From positions 814,260-878,259 of the forward strand of contig NC_133285.1 in assembly GCF_005239225.2 (NCBI RefSeq): a stretch of DNA of 64,000 nucleotides, read 5' to 3'. A program made the translations under genes and the position numbers. Origin of the DNA: Populus alba (taxonomy: Eukaryota > Streptophyta > Magnoliopsida > Malpighiales > Salicaceae). The notes under the pieces are model-generated. The model was given only the letters and a program-made list of their open reading frames with translations. It did not search any database and was not told where the DNA came from. This document shows positions 44,668 through 58,230 of this stretch, piece after piece (the first letter of the stretch is position 1; each line of letters starts with the position of its first letter).

Positions 44668-47638
44668 TCGATGCTCTTCTCAAGATGAGGCAGTTTTGCC
44701 TTCACAATCCTTCAAAACAATTTTGCCATAAGTGTAAATGTACAAAAAATAGACAGGTGTTTATTAAAATCAATATGAATATACCACAGCGTTCAATATC
44801 CAAATTGCTTGTCACACCTTCTTCTCTAATATTCCAGTCTTCATAATTTTATAGTTGATGCTCCAGAATCCAATCCAGTATACCGTTCCAGTAACTTGAG
44901 TTTTTGATTGTTTGGATAATGAATGTTTTTTATTGTTCGGACAACGAATGATCATACAATCATATTAATTTTCTATTCTCCATGACTCATGGTGTAAAGG
45001 GTTAGTAACAAAGATAGTGGAATTTAAGATTTTTTAATAATTAAGTTAATAATTTTTTAGTGAGAAATTATAATAAATAAGTATTAAATTTTTAAAACAA
45101 GAATATTTGTTCATAGTTCATGCATGATAAATGCTAAGAATATGTTGTAAAAGAGTGGAGATTGTGAACATTTTACCTAAATTGTTTAAATAATATTTAT
45201 AACATTTCTACTTTAAACTTTATTACTCTTATTTAAAGGGTCATGGGTATTTTCTTTCTTTACATCCAAGTGGAGAGAGAGATCATATAACTGTTTTTTT
45301 ACACATAATTAATGTTAATGAAAATATTATATAAAATAATTTTATGTCATTATTTTGTATATGATATTAATGTCGATAACATTAATATTTATACTTAACA
45401 TTAATATTTATTGATGTATTGATAATTTTTAGAGAACTTTTTTTTCACGGTTAGGGTGTTTGAAGATAATAATTTTAGATTATTTTTTTTAATGGGTCTT
45501 TGGATTTGAAATGATACAGGCCCTAGGCAGTTGATTTTGTTAATTAGCCAAACAACGAAGCTTTTTGGTGAAATAGCACCAAGTAGAATGTACCCTTTTG
45601 GTTCACGGTCTGTGTAGCTATTGAGCTTTTGTTATTGAATCTAAAATCTTATTTGTTTTTATGTTTTAAAAATATTTTTTTAAAAAATTAAAATTTATTT
45701 ATTTATTTCTTTACTTCAAATTAATATATATTTTTTGGTATTTTAGATCATTTTGATGCGCTGTTATTAAAAATAATTTTTTTAAAATAAAAATATATTA
45801 TTTTAATATTTTTTAAAATAAAAATATTAAAATAAAATATTTTAAAAATAACTATAATTACAGGGTCAATGCAGGCCAAGCCAGGGTACCAAGACATTAG
45901 TGTACACCATACAATTCTAGTAAAAAGAGTGAGGGGACCATGGTCCACCCTATGGTAGTACTCCTAGCATTAAAATTGGTCCTTTTGGGCATGTTATAGG
46001 AACCATTATTAAGTCACGCGTTTAATAAAGCTATTAACAGTAAGGAGCACCAACCACCTAAAAATCCAAGGATGGTGTAGGGACATTTTATGACCAACTT
46101 GTCAATTATGTGTGGTCCATTTTTCAAAACGAAAATACCGCAAAGAGTAATTGACTTATTGAGCTTTAAATAATTAAATTATATATAAATTGACTCGATC
46201 AAATCAATTTGTAATCCGTTTGACTTAATCAAAATCATGTTTAATTTTAAAATATTAAAATAACGTAATTTTAATTTTTAAAATCTTAAAAACGACTTCC
46301 ATAACCTACGTAGGGTTTAATAAATTTGGTGAATTATGTTACCAATGGACTCGGAGAGGGAGAACTCTACACATATGAAGGAGGTAGAGTGAAGGATTAG
46401 GTGTCTCCTGGTATATCTCTTTCATTGACCCAACAGGCCCATTTGGAAGGTGAAAATGATGGAGAGGGACACTTACAGAAACTCAACAGAATCATCTAAT
46501 TAATACCTCTCCAGCCTCCACTTGAAGAGATTATAGCATTAATTAGCCTTATGTAGTGTTGCAATCGTTCTAATATTTTTTATTTTTAAAATTTATTTTT
46601 AACATTAATATATCAAGATAATATTAAAATATTAAAAAAAAACGAGTTCCAGTCGGGGAAACAAGTATTTCCTATAATCAAGAAATGTACTCTCATTTTG
46701 TTCAAGTGATTTCTCACATCAAGAAGCTCGATGTGTGTGTGCATATGAAGCTCTTGGCGTCATAAAATTATTATGATTTTGTGATAAAATGAGTCTCGTT
46801 TTTTTTAAAAAAAAAAAAACAAGAAGAAGCTCAAAGCTTCTGTTGCTTCATATATGAGCTAGTTTTCCTAAATTAAATTTGATCAAAGGACAATATTTGT
46901 CCACGAAAGACTAAATTAAGAATTATCTGTCCAACACTTTATTGATCTGTTCTTGAAAAGAAAAGGGCTTGTAACAGAGATTGATCTTCAATATATATTC
47001 CTTCTTCTGGGCCATATAATTGAACAATCTTGGTTGCTCCACGTATTACAGATATAAAGTGTCTTGTATTCTCGAAGTAACTTAATTGGACTTAGGCTAG
47101 AAGGACACCGATTTCTAGCTGGCATCCTTAGCAAGTGCACTACTGGCTAGCTGATTCATGGTGTAGACTGGTGACGGACGAACGTGTGAGCCTAGTTATT
47201 GTAAGGTTGTGGACCGCCCATGATTAGCCGGACTGTCTTCTCGATCACCTTTATTGAAAGAGATATTTAGATGGATGGATACTGGAGTCGGTGAAAATTT
47301 ACTTGTTGGACTTGATTCCATATGGAAAAGGATTTGGATTATTGGATTATTACAGCAATTTGCATGTTATTATGTTAATTCTAGTTAATTATTTTGATTA
47401 AAATATTTCTTTCTTAGTATTGATGTAGCCAGGTTTTAACAAGTCATTAAAAACCCTAATAATTTTACTGAGTTAATATTTTATTCAATTCCACTAAAAA
47501 ACCCAATCTAAATCAGATTTTTATTCTCAAATTTCTCGAGTCAATGGTTGGGACTTGGGACACGGCTCAAACAAAATTGATGATCGCCTCATGTTCTTGC
47601 TTCGATCTCTACGACACAAGCAATGTTTTTTTTTTTTT
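44668..47638. other. AT-rich intergenic region
   Basis: The first 140 bases are 3' UTR. Dispersed AT-rich repeat copies lie at about 45655-45860 and 46565-46645. Remaining sequence has no recognised gene. Probable regulatory or decayed DNA only. Confidence 0.5.
45655..45860. repeat. Dispersed AT-rich repeat copy
   Basis: Contains TTTTAGATCATTTTGATGCG and then runs of AAAATAATTTTTTTAAAATA, related to the copies at 6080, 46565 and 53830. A family of this kind is, from memory, very common in poplar. Confidence 0.55.
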
Positions 47639-47639
47639 T

Positions 47640-47871
47640 TTTTTTTATGGTGACATGGTTTTTCTTCGCAGATGAAGTCATGCATGAGCAAATAATTGCT
47701 AAAATATCACGTGGAAAATCGGAGTCACTGGAGGATAAAAAGAGCTATCGTGGCTGCTTGCATGATCAAGAGACCATGGATAGGGCACCGGTCGGTCTGG
47801 ATGACAATGGAAGTGGAACCCATCTCAAGAAATGTTTCTTCCCAGCAAAAGAGGTAATTGACATTTCTTGA
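47640..47871 (+). other. Possible orphan exon, unrecognised
   Basis: An open stretch preceded by a good polypyrimidine tract and TTCTTCGCAG at 47673 reads DEVMHEQIIAKISRGKSESL and then EDKKSYRGCLHDQETMDRAP to KKCFFPAKE, with a possible donor AAAGAG/GTAATT at 47852. Codon composition is unlike the AT-rich surroundings. No family is recognised; it could be a gene fragment or chance. Confidence 0.2.
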
Positions 47872-50652
47872 AACAAATGACAAAATCAAAGGCTTCAAAA
47901 CAGGCAATCAACTATCCATTCTGCTGCGAAATGAGATTCACCGAGCAATTTGCTATAATCGATCACCAGGTATCGAGCAATTACTCAATGAGAACTCGAA
48001 AGCTGTACATGCTATAATTAATCGCTAGCTACTATTGGGGTATCGATCCCTGTATTCCTTACTCCCTCTGTACAAGCACTAGCTAGTCGTTCATCATAGG
48101 ATTTGATGCGTCCACCATCCATCCGCCCTCATGAACAATATTCATATGTAAAGCAAGCTTTAATCAGCACAAATTGCGCATGCCTCACTATCATCATTGC
48201 AATAATAGTGGTCAGATCCGACCTATTACGTGATTTGAAGAGGACTCGGGATAAATTTTTTTAATAAAAAATTTAAAAATAATACTATTTTAATTTTTTT
48301 TAATATTAAAAAAATTAATTCAAATCAAACTAAGATAAATAGACTAGATTTTAAAAGACTAGGTCAATATTTAGTTGGTTTAATGTTGAACTTGATTCAA
48401 GTTTTAGGCCAATAAATTTCTGAATCAACCCATCAAGATAGATTGGATTCAACAATTATGATAACTATAATAATATCAAGGCATTTTTCCTTTTTAATTA
48501 CAGAAAGGTAATAAAGAATTTTTATTTACCCAATTTATAAGATTCGTGTTTTTGCCTGTGATACCCAAATTCAATATCAGTCCAAACAGAACTCAAATAA
48601 CCTAGGTATTTAAAAAAAAAATATGTGAGAATTGTTTCTCTTGAAATTAATTATAAACTTAAGTCTTAGTTCAAAGAAGGTTCAAAAAACAAGAGTATCC
48701 CTTCTTTTGTTATTTTTTATTAGAAAATTGATTATAAAAGGATTATAAAAGTGTTTAGGATTGTTATATTGATTTGATGATCGAATGATTTAAAGGAGTT
48801 AATTGAAGTGTTAGGATGTTAGTTGGCTTATAACGAATTGATTAGGTGACTATAATTATAGGTTTTTGAAAACCACATTATAGGATCTGTAGATTTGAAG
48901 ACTGGTAAATCAAGATTCTAGAAACTTCAATCAACAGGTTGACCGGTTAGTCTAAACCAACCAACCGGTTGGTTTGATGCTACTAGTCGACAATCGATCT
49001 AAATCACCCAATCAGTTGATTTGTGATAGTGTTTGACCACTTGGTCATTTCAATCGACCAGTTGACTTAATAGTAAGGTTAATTGGGTTCGTTAGGTTTG
49101 ATTAATATGAAATATATTCAGGATCGATTGAGTGATTATGTTTGGTATTATAATTATGTTTTGGTCTCTAAGTTAAAAGTTTTAATCTTTTATGTTATTT
49201 TGCTTCACATTATTTTTTAGTGTTTATCTGTATCCATTATAAGTTTTGCTGGCGATCCTTAGTAGTCTCTGATTCTATATCATTTTGTTTTTTTCTTTCA
49301 TTTTATAGGTGAATAGGATAATCTTTAATTTTCATGTAATATAAATATTAGATGCATGTTGATTATATAATGAGTACAATTAATAAATTCTTGAATATCT
49401 ATATATGTTGCTTTATTTCTTAAGTACTCATCCATACTTGATTTTGCACTTGTATTTTGTTGAATTAAATTCTACGCTTTGATAATTATGTGAACATTTA
49501 TTATGTTTTGATATTAGATTTATCCATAACTTTATACTAACGAAGCATAATTATTTTATGTGCACATAATATTATGCATACTTAGTTGGTAAGAAAGGCA
49601 CTAGCCTATGGCAACTAATCCTCTCATAGTGATCAAAGCACAAAACCTCATTTGCTATCAGAACTTTAGGGTTTTGTCTGTTATCTGAACTAATAACTTT
49701 GTCTGATCTTTGACATGTATTCCATTTTTATATGCTATTATGTTTAATATACGTGTATGTGTATTTTTTTTTAGTCCTTATACTTATAAATAACTAAAAT
49801 ATGCATTAAATATTATTCTCTTACTAAATTGGTTGAACTCACCCCTCTATGTTAATATTATTTCAGGTTCCTAGTTTTTGTTAGCAAGTTGACCTTTGAT
49901 TGAGAATTCTTGCTATTTTATCTATTGATATGTCTTAATTGCTTCCACGAGATTTTTTTTTATTTTTTGTGATTCGATGTTTTAGATACTTCATTGTTAT
50001 GTTGTTTTCATTCAAATTTAGATTTTTATTTCAAAGATTGGATTTATTAAATGTAATAAGTATTTTGAATTATAAATTATTTTATTGATTTTGAGGAATA
50101 TTTGAAAGAATATGAAATGCTCCATAAATTTTATATATATTTTATTTTATAATGTGTATATTTTAATGTTTAACACAGGTGAGATGTTACTACTTCTAAT
50201 GTTGCTGGTCACATACTCAAGATTCGGGTGGTGATAGTTACCGAACATAAAATGCGTTTTACCCAAGTCATGGAAGAAGGAACCTTAACTAGGCCGCATA
50301 TGCTTTGAATGTGTCGAGGGAGACAGGCAGACATAAAGTACAAGTAGAGCATAGCAGCACGGGCATGCAAGAAAGAATAAAAGGTTTTTTTTTTTTTTTT
50401 CTTTGCAATTTTCTGAAAGAATATAACATTTGCCATTTTCTGAAAGAATACAACATTTGCCATTTTCTTTCAATACATGATAAAGCTAACAACCACCTAC
50501 CAAATTTCCTTTTCCCTTTTGTTTTCTCCATGGAGATTATCCTCTTCCTTTCTAGACCAATAAATACAAATTGAAGAGGAGGGAAACCCTAGATAATTTT
50601 AATAAAATCCTAAAAGAAAAAAAGAAAAACCGTATCAAATGGTTTCTGGTAA
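47872..50652. other. AT-rich region with LTR-like remnants
   Basis: 48700-49930 resembles a decayed LTR or leader of a retroelement: pairs of CCAACCGGTTGGTT-like words near 48955 and the phrase TTGGTTGAACTCACCCC near 49833, related to phrases at 11250 and 53711. At 50411-50467 a 27-bp unit with GAATA(T/C)AACATTTGCCATTT is duplicated in tandem. No gene recognised. Confidence 0.45.
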
Positions 50653-52062
50653 TTAACGAGCAATTTCAGTTTGCAAAGATGCATTAAGCTCCATCTGTTC
50701 TGCCTCCCACTTAGCCTTGGCTACAACCCCATCATGCAAAGGCACATATTCCTGCCAAAATGAGAAAAAACAAGAATTAAAAAGAAAGGAAAAAAAAAAA
50801 AACGAATTCAAACAAAAAAATTTAATGATCAACCAGAACAATGTGATTACAAGAACCTACCTCCAGTTTCTGAACAAGCTCTTTAGCATTCGGGGCAGAG
50901 ACAATAATACTGCGCTGAGAGGGCATGATGAACCCATCATCCACTGCCTTGTCTATGAAAGTAAGCAGATAATTGTAGTAGCCATCCACATTAAGCAAAC
51001 CCACCTGTTATATCAAGAACTATGGTAAGAATTGACCTTAGAGTATACCAAACTTTGTGCCCATTTTGGAACGCGGGTGCGGTTGCATCTGCATTCCTAA
51101 ATCAAAAAAAAAAAAAAAGCATTATCTTGATGCTTTTTATTTAAGAACACGGATGCAACCACAGTAGTGCTCGCGTTTCCTTGAGCTTTTTTATTTCAGT
51201 AGTGAACGCGGGTGTCATCACAGCCACGCTCACGTTCCCAAAAGAAACTTAAAACACAAAGTAGCTTTACGGGCTTGTCGTGGATGCCAAGTTGGGCCCA
51301 TGTGATGACTTCCAATAACTCCTCCAAGGTTCCATACCCACCTGGTTTAATCAATAAAATATCAAAGCTTACCATCAGACAATACATCATTTGAGAGAGG
51401 GAGGAGGAGGAGGAAAGAAGGAGAAGAGGCCAGTACCTGGTAAGGCAATAAAACAGTCAGAATGGCGGGCCATCTCAGCTTTTCTTTGATGCATGTCTGC
51501 TACTGCCCTGACCTCCCCTACTGTTTCTCCTGTCAGCTGCGCATAACAACACAAAGCTGAGATGGCCCAGCAAAATAAAATAAATAATTCTATGGAAGAA
51601 TCCTAATTTGCGTACATACCTCTTTGCTCATCAGAGTTTTAGGGATGACTCTGTAAGAGAGAAAGCAACAAAAGAAATAGCTGTAAGAATTAGCTCTTGA
51701 ACAAGAAAATGAAATTATGTGGCCCAGAAAGCTTGCTCCATGGCTATAATTCATTTACACGCATACCCTATGACATGTCCTCCACCTCGATGAACCTCCT
51801 GAGAGACTAATCCCATTAGTCCAACACTTCCTCCACCATAAACAAGATCCAGACTCCTTGAGACCTTCACATAGAATCAAAATTCAAAAGAAATTCAACA
51901 TTTTTGGATTTAGAAGCTAAGGTTTTTTAGTGGCTTTACCAATTCTTGGCCAAGTTCAAGAGCAGCATCACGGTAGCAATCTCTTTTGCCAGCACTGCTA
52001 CCACAAAACACACAAACCCTTTTAAATTTCGATGATTTAACCGCTACTTTACCATCCTCCAT
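50653..52062 (-). CDS. LOG: Cytokinin riboside 5'-monophosphate phosphoribohydrolase LOG
   Basis: Cytosolic/nuclear enzyme that releases free active cytokinin from its riboside monophosphate in one step (LONELY GUY family). Exons on the minus strand: 52062-51940, 51864-51767, 51650-51620, 51536-51437, 51341-51271, 51004-50861 and 50751-50653, all GT-AG with matching phases, giving 221 aa, the usual size. Visible motifs: [10 protein letters not shown] near the N-terminus, [12 protein letters not shown], the catalytic [16 protein letters not shown] (about 102-117) followed by PGGYGTLEE (117-125), and the [10 protein letters not shown] segment. All active-site residues are kept. The C-terminus [15 protein letters not shown] places it near the LOG1/3/5-type group; the exact orthologue is not decided. 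A decayed repeat lies in the fifth intron. Confidence 0.95.
51060..51235. repeat. Decayed inverted-repeat element in a LOG intron
   Basis: GGAACGCGGGTGCGGTTGCA at 51068 and GGATGCAACCACAGTAGTGC at about 51151 are imperfect reverse complements, and GTGAACGCGGGTGTCATCAC at 51200 partly repeats the first. It resembles a MITE but the ends were not resolved. Confidence 0.45.
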
Positions 52063-52152
52063 CTCTCAGCTCTCTTGTATTTATTCTTTACGAGAGATTT
52101 TTCACCAAAAAAGAGGACACAACTATGCCAAGTGAGAGAGATGGATCAGCTC

Positions 52153-52161
52153 CATATATAG
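52153..52161 (-). promoter_or_regulatory. Probable TATA box of the LOG gene
   Basis: Minus-strand CTATATATGG about 90 bases upstream of the LOG start codon. Confidence 0.5.
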
Positions 52162-52639
52162 AAGTATCCAAGGAGAAAAGAGAGCAGGATAATTTCGGGC
52201 AACCTCGGAATCCTGTTTTGCCACGTGTACATAACGAAAAAAATATTTGCCAAAAACGCCTACACCATACACTGGTCCCGTTAGATTCTTCAGCCCACTA
52301 GTTTCAGCCCACGTGCACTCTATTGCTAGCTCAGCAATCACGTAGTCCATAGCATTGACAAGACCTAGAGAAATTATTCAAAATTACAACACTATACATC
52401 CCAATGTTATTAAAACCCGGCTAGGCTTGTTACCTTGAGATATAACCCCAATCATATTATAAAAATTAAACTCGAGTGATTTGGTGGGTTAACTTATAAT
52501 TTAATAAAAAATTAATTTAATTTTTTAAGAAAATAAATTTCAAAATAATAAAGTGTTGTCGTTACATCTTGATGATTGCTAGTGATAGCAGCTTCCCTTG
52601 CTGGTTTCCTGCAGGGATAGCAGCTCCCGTAAAACTATA
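52162..52639. other. LOG upstream region
   Basis: Contains CCACGTG(C/T) words at about 52221 and 52309 (G-box-like cores) on the distal side of the TATA box. Beyond 52370 it is AT-rich up to the copia relic. Confidence 0.4.
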
Positions 52640-53325
52640 ATCCTGATTAAATTCTCCACAGGGTACCAGACTAAAGCATCTTTTAAACTCCAACGAGTGT
52701 TCACTATAATCTTGTTGCTTCCGCCATTGCCACTACCTTCTCTGACAGTGCTTCAACAGCCATCAATGCTTCCCAACAAATCACTGCACATTTCGCGCCA
52801 AGAAACTTCCCTTCATGGCATGCTCAGTTTGAGTCGCCGCTTCCTGGCCGTAACTTAGTTTCTCCGGCATAAATTCCCCTCATCGCAACTTCCAAGACAT
52901 CGCATCAAGCCTGAACAAAACTAACAAAACTCCATGCTAGTAGATCGATCCAGGACTCGTGTCATGCAACTCAACGAGGAACTCACCATTATGCAACATG
53001 GAAGTCGCAGCATCATAGAGTACCTACCTACACTCTGTGAAAACAAATGTTGATGATCAGTTTGCACTCATTGATGCACCTTATCTCAAGATGACATCAC
53101 AATATATGTCCTTCATGGCTTGGGATCTGAATTTCATGTGACATTAATTGTTGCTCCCATTCAAGAGTTACATGATTTGTTCCTTAGCCTTGAAGCCTAT
53201 CTTCTGAGGCTGCACTCCTATGCACAATCCTTAGTGCTTCCTGCCATTAATACTCACGCATCTTCAAGAACCAGCCCTCCTCCAATTATCAACCACCCAA
53301 ATCAGACTTGAAAACCAAGCCTCAT
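52640..53325 (+). pseudogene. Decayed copia gag relic
   Basis: Plus-strand pieces in different frames match copia gag: a segment with STAINASQQITAHFAPRNFP (about 52755-52815), RTRVMQLNEELTIMQHGSRS followed by IIEYL (about 52953-53025), and DDITIYVLHGLGSEFHVTLI with ELHDLFLSLEAYLLR (about 53090-53210). Stops and frameshifts separate them. No pol or LTR is recognised around it. Confidence 0.75.
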
Positions 53326-55309
53326 CAAATCAAACCATACAGGTACCATTCGAAATGTCAATATCGTGATCAACAAGGTCACGTTGCATCCCCTGTACCA
53401 TTTCAAACATAGCATCATTTACCATCCAATCCTTAATTCATAATGAATTTGACTTTTTACTCAATTATTCTAATTCACTGCAATATACAAGTTTTACTCC
53501 TTTTATATAACATAATCACAACCATTTAAAATTTATTTTTCACGCAAGATTATGTATTTTCTCTCTCATAATTTTTTTTAAGCAAAAACAATTTTAATTA
53601 TATATGCTAATTTGTTCTCTCTTGGCCGAACATGTACGCCCTTAAAAACACCATGCTTTTCTTCATAATTTAACACTTACTACAACTTGATCTAACATTC
53701 TAACCCAATTGGTTGAATTCACCCTCCATTTGCATTTCTTTAAATTTCAAATTTTAAACCCTAACACAAAAATATGAAGTTATTATTTAGAAATATGGTT
53801 AAGCTGTATTTTTTAAAATTTTAAAATTATATTTTCTAAAAAATTTAAATTAATATTTTTTTTATTGTTTTATTGTTTTAGTATGATGATATTAAAAATA
53901 AATAAATAATATTTTAAAAAACGATTTGCCTTGCGTAATATCCTTAGAAACTAGTGATGGCTTCAGAGTTTTCAACATCAAATTACACTCACAGACGAAA
54001 TAGCAACCCGTCACGCACATGAGAGATTTTACTGGGTCCCCTCCTTAATTTGACTAATATTAATCTCATAATTAATAAATTGGATCTGGTCTGCTAGTTG
54101 GATTTGATAAGACATTTTAAGGATTAGTTTGTTTTGTTTTTACAGTATTTTCTTTTTTTTAACCGTATTTTCTTTTTTAAAATAATTAAAAAAAAATAGA
54201 ATAATAGCCTAATTATTTAAAATAACTAGATTTATTAAAAAAAAAAAAACATTGTTTTGGAATTGACCAAAAAACTTGTGATTGAGACTCAAACAATTTA
54301 TTTCACCTTTTGCTACTATTAATTAATTTTAATTATATAAAAAAATGATAATATTTTGACGATTTAATTTTTAATTTTATAATATCATATTAAAATAATA
54401 ATTTTAATTTAAATGTTAAAGTTGTTAGGTTTTTAAGATATAAGTTATATAATTTTCTGATACACAATATAATTTTACTGAAAAATCTGACAATTTTGAT
54501 AGAATTAAATTAAAATATGTTCTGCTTTCAAGCTTTTGTCTCTCACAATTCAGAGAACCAATCGATCTATTCTAAAGCTCTGCGTGCCATGCCAAGAACA
54601 GTTTGAAACCAAGAAATCAAGCCACATCGTTCTCATAGAGAAATCTACTGGTTAATGTAAATTCCACTGGTTATTATCAAATAATTTCTTTCAATAGATT
54701 CGAGTTGAGTCTTAATTACTATATAATAAAAAAAACACCCTCGTTTATAATCCAAAATCTAATGAGCCTTCCAATAATAATAATAATAAAAAAAACTCCG
54801 GGATTTTCTCCTAAAACCTACTCAAGTCCTCTTTCTGGGATTCAAACACATGTTGAGACCGTCTCCCTAACCACTAACATAAATAATGTAAAAGTAGAAG
54901 TTAGATCAAAGAATAAAATATTTCGTCTTCTACTTTGCTATGGTCCTTCCTTTTCAACCAACCCCTTCAATTAGTCAAGGGCTAGTCTATTAGCCGTAAT
55001 TCCCCACGAGTTAATTTTTTTTTAAAATGTAAAGAAAAATCTTCAGAGCATGAATTTTTTTTTTTCAGTGTTATTAAACCTAGTTAATGGTGAATCTTGA
55101 AATCTTATGATTTAGTTTTTTATCTAACTTTAATTTTTAATTAAATCATGTAGAAGCTAGCCCGAATTAAATTAATCGATTTTATGGATCCAAATTCAAT
55201 CTTGATAACTAGTAAAAATATGGTTTAGCTTTTAAAAAAAATTTCAAGAATACAACTTTAAAAAAAAAATATTGAGAGAATGACATATTAGATCGATTCC
55301 GATTCCGAT
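53326..55309. other. AT-rich intergenic region
   Basis: Contains the phrase TTGGTTGAATTCACCCTCC at 53711, a dispersed AT-rich repeat at about 53830-53930 and long A/T runs. No gene recognised. Confidence 0.45.
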
Positions 55310-56440
55310 TCCCATGCGACCTATGTCATGGACTCTATTGAAATTAATAATTTTTTTTGTATAAACTATTTTTATTTAATTATATGATAAAAATATATGC
55401 TCACAAAACTGAGCAACCTAAAAATAAACATTTATTTCAGACAATGATAACCCTATAGAAAGCAAACAAAAATAAATTATGCAATTTATTTCTCAACCAA
55501 TCTAATATTAAAGGACAGAATGAAGAAAAAAATTAAAAACAATTAAAAGACCAAAAACAAAAAAAAAAAAATTTCGGTCAATGGGTAAACTTGTCAAACC
55601 TATTAACCAAGTAACTCGGGCTAACATGTCAAATCTATGAACTGGGTTATGGACTCCAATAGGATTATAATTTGTTTTTTTAAATACTTTTTATTTAACT
55701 ATATGATAACAAAAATAAACGATCACAAAATCAAATACCAACCAAATACCGAGATGTTGAAAAAAAAATAACAAAAGGAAAAAAATAGTTAAACTCGTCA
55801 AACCTATGAACTAGATCAACCAACTAAACCTGTGAACACGTTTATGAACTGTAAAAAATTTAATAACATGGTTTTTCTCTTAAACTATTTTTTATTATTA
55901 TATGAGAAAAAGATAGATGATAAAAAAAAGTCAAGTTTAACACCAAACTCGTAAACCATGGCAACTTGGGTTACCCTAACAAACTCATAAACTACGTTAA
56001 ACCTATAGAAAGACAAGATAGAAAGAAAAAAAAATTACGAAGCCAAATTCTCAATCATCTTAATATAAAAGACAAAATTGAAGAAAATAAATTTGCAAAA
56101 AAAATCATAACAAAAGTCCAATAACAAAAAAAAAAAAAACACTATAGGTTACCAAGTTCAATTAAAAAAAACAATACCCTAACAAACCTGTAAGCTAGAA
56201 CAACCTAGGTTACCCTTGCAAATCAACAAACCACACTAACCCTATAAAAAGGTAAAATAAAAGAATAACATATTATGAACCCAAATTCTTAACCACCTCA
56301 ATATTAAAAGATGAAATCAACAAAAATATATTTGAAAAGAAAAATCATATTAAAAATACAATGACAAAAAAGAAAAAGAAAAAGAAAAGGCAAAACATTG
56401 TGGTTACTATTGTAATCCACAATGCAATGGGTGTGGATGA
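55310..56440. repeat. AT-rich irregular tandem array with terminal hairpin
   Basis: Three to four imperfect units of about 200-315 bp marked by TATGGACTC(T/C)A(T/A)..., TATTTAA(T/C)TATATGATAA, CAACCTAAAAATAAA or related words, and (G/A)TCAAACCTAT(T/G)AAC. It ends at 56398-56424 in a hairpin ATTGTGGTTAC...GTAATCCACAAT. The plan (A-rich array with GTCAAACC words, then hairpin) resembles the elements at 27129-30291. Confidence 0.5.
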
Positions 56441-58230
56441 ATAATAGTTTCTCAAACCCTGTAGTTTGGTGTCCCGCAGATTGTACCTAATTTTTTTCAC
56501 ACAAAAAAAAAGTTTCGAATATGATTATATGTTTAAAGAAGTGAGAGAAATTCAATATTCAGGTTAAATCTTAATTAATTTGATAATATGATATATAAAA
56601 AAAAAAAAGGCAACAACAAAAAAAATTACAAAAAATGCCCTGGCAAAACTGCGGAAAAGAAAATAATACAAAAAAAGACGTTAACCCCTGTTAACTTTTT
56701 AAACCTATGATTCAGGTCATCTAATCGGAAGCACTATACAAATATGAAGCTCAATCCCTAGAAAATGAACTTAGAAGGATTAAATCGAAAAAAGAAAATC
56801 ACAAAAAAATAGAAATCAAAAGAATAGGGGTTGAAATTAAAATAAAAAATAAATTAAAGGAAAACAATAAATTTTCAATTTGAAAGTTAAATTTAAAAGA
56901 ATAAAAACATTAATAAAATGAAAAAAAATGGGGCAAACAAAAAGCACTATAAATTATTTAAACATGTCCAATATTATTAAAAAATAATCATTATTTAAAA
57001 AAACAATATAAGCAAAAACATCACAAAGAAGTAAAATACAATCTTAAAAATTATTAAAAAAACATATAAAAAAGTTTTAAAAAAAAAACTAAAAATAAAA
57101 AATAATAATAATAATAAACCAGGCCACGCTAAGCTCTTGGCCATGAATAAAAGGCCTGCGCACAAGCCTACAAGGTCAAGTCAACATATGCTAGCCTTTA
57201 TTCTATCTTTTTTGTAAGTTGATGGGGGTGGACAACATGTCATCCACCCCAATTCAGCATGAAAAAAAATATGACTTGTCATTTGGAATCTCTAGATTTC
57301 GGTCATTGTGGTGGCTAGAAAATCAAGGAGGTGCAAAAAACCATTTTAAAACTCAAAATTAATTCAAAATAAAAAATCTTATCAAGCTTAGATATGTTAT
57401 TTAAGCACTTTTAAGGTAAAACAACACCTAATTTAAACTCTCTTCATCATATGAAACTATTTGGAACAAAAATCTACTATTTGGCGAAATCATCGCAACG
57501 GCACTTTTCTTTGTCTAGGCCGGAATTTGGTGATCCACTCTCTCTTCTCCCACCCAAAAAGAATTGAAAAAATATGAAAATAAAGTTTGGTGCTGAAATT
57601 AATTTTTCTAGGATTAGAGGGACCAATCATCGAATAGCTAAAAATGATGGGAGACTCAAATGTACTTTTCAAACAAATTGAAAACCAACCACCTATTTTA
57701 TCTGTGTTTTTCACTCTAGTCCTCTGACTTTCAATTCAATCCTTTCTTAAAAAAAAAACATGCAATTAAGTGTTAATTTGGGTTAAAAAAAAAACCTCAA
57801 TTGTGCAAAAAAAAAGTTTAAAGATCAAATTGAAAATTTTAAAAAATCACCACTTTAATCCATAATAACTTATGAGAGAATGAAAAGTAATTAAGAGTAC
57901 AGTGAAAACTCCACATGTTTTAGCTTTATAATTAATTAGAATAATAACCAAAATACTAATAAATTTCTTTCATCAAACTCCATATGAAAGGAAACTTTCA
58001 CATCTGAACCCTCTATGGAGTTTATTGGATGGATAAGATTTTAAAAAATCAACTCTACAATGGATTTATTACGAACATAATTCACACAAACAGCATCAAA
58101 GGTTATAGAGATTTTCTAATGGATTGAAGAAAATCATAGAAAAGAAATATCAAAATTATATATTACTATTGTATTGAAAGAGAAAGAAAAACTGAACATA
58201 CCCTTTTAAGAGATAGATTATTCTTAATTA
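56441..58230. other. AT-rich intergenic region
   Basis: Long A-rich stretches (56520-57110) with isolated repeat-like words such as TTAACTTTTTAAACCTATGA, then a slightly GC-richer part (57120-57720) without a recognised frame. Nothing further seen. Confidence 0.45.

Noticed and set aside
57490..57714. 74-codon minus frame in a GC-richer patch
   Set aside because: No recognised motif, splice context or homologous neighbour; probably chance.
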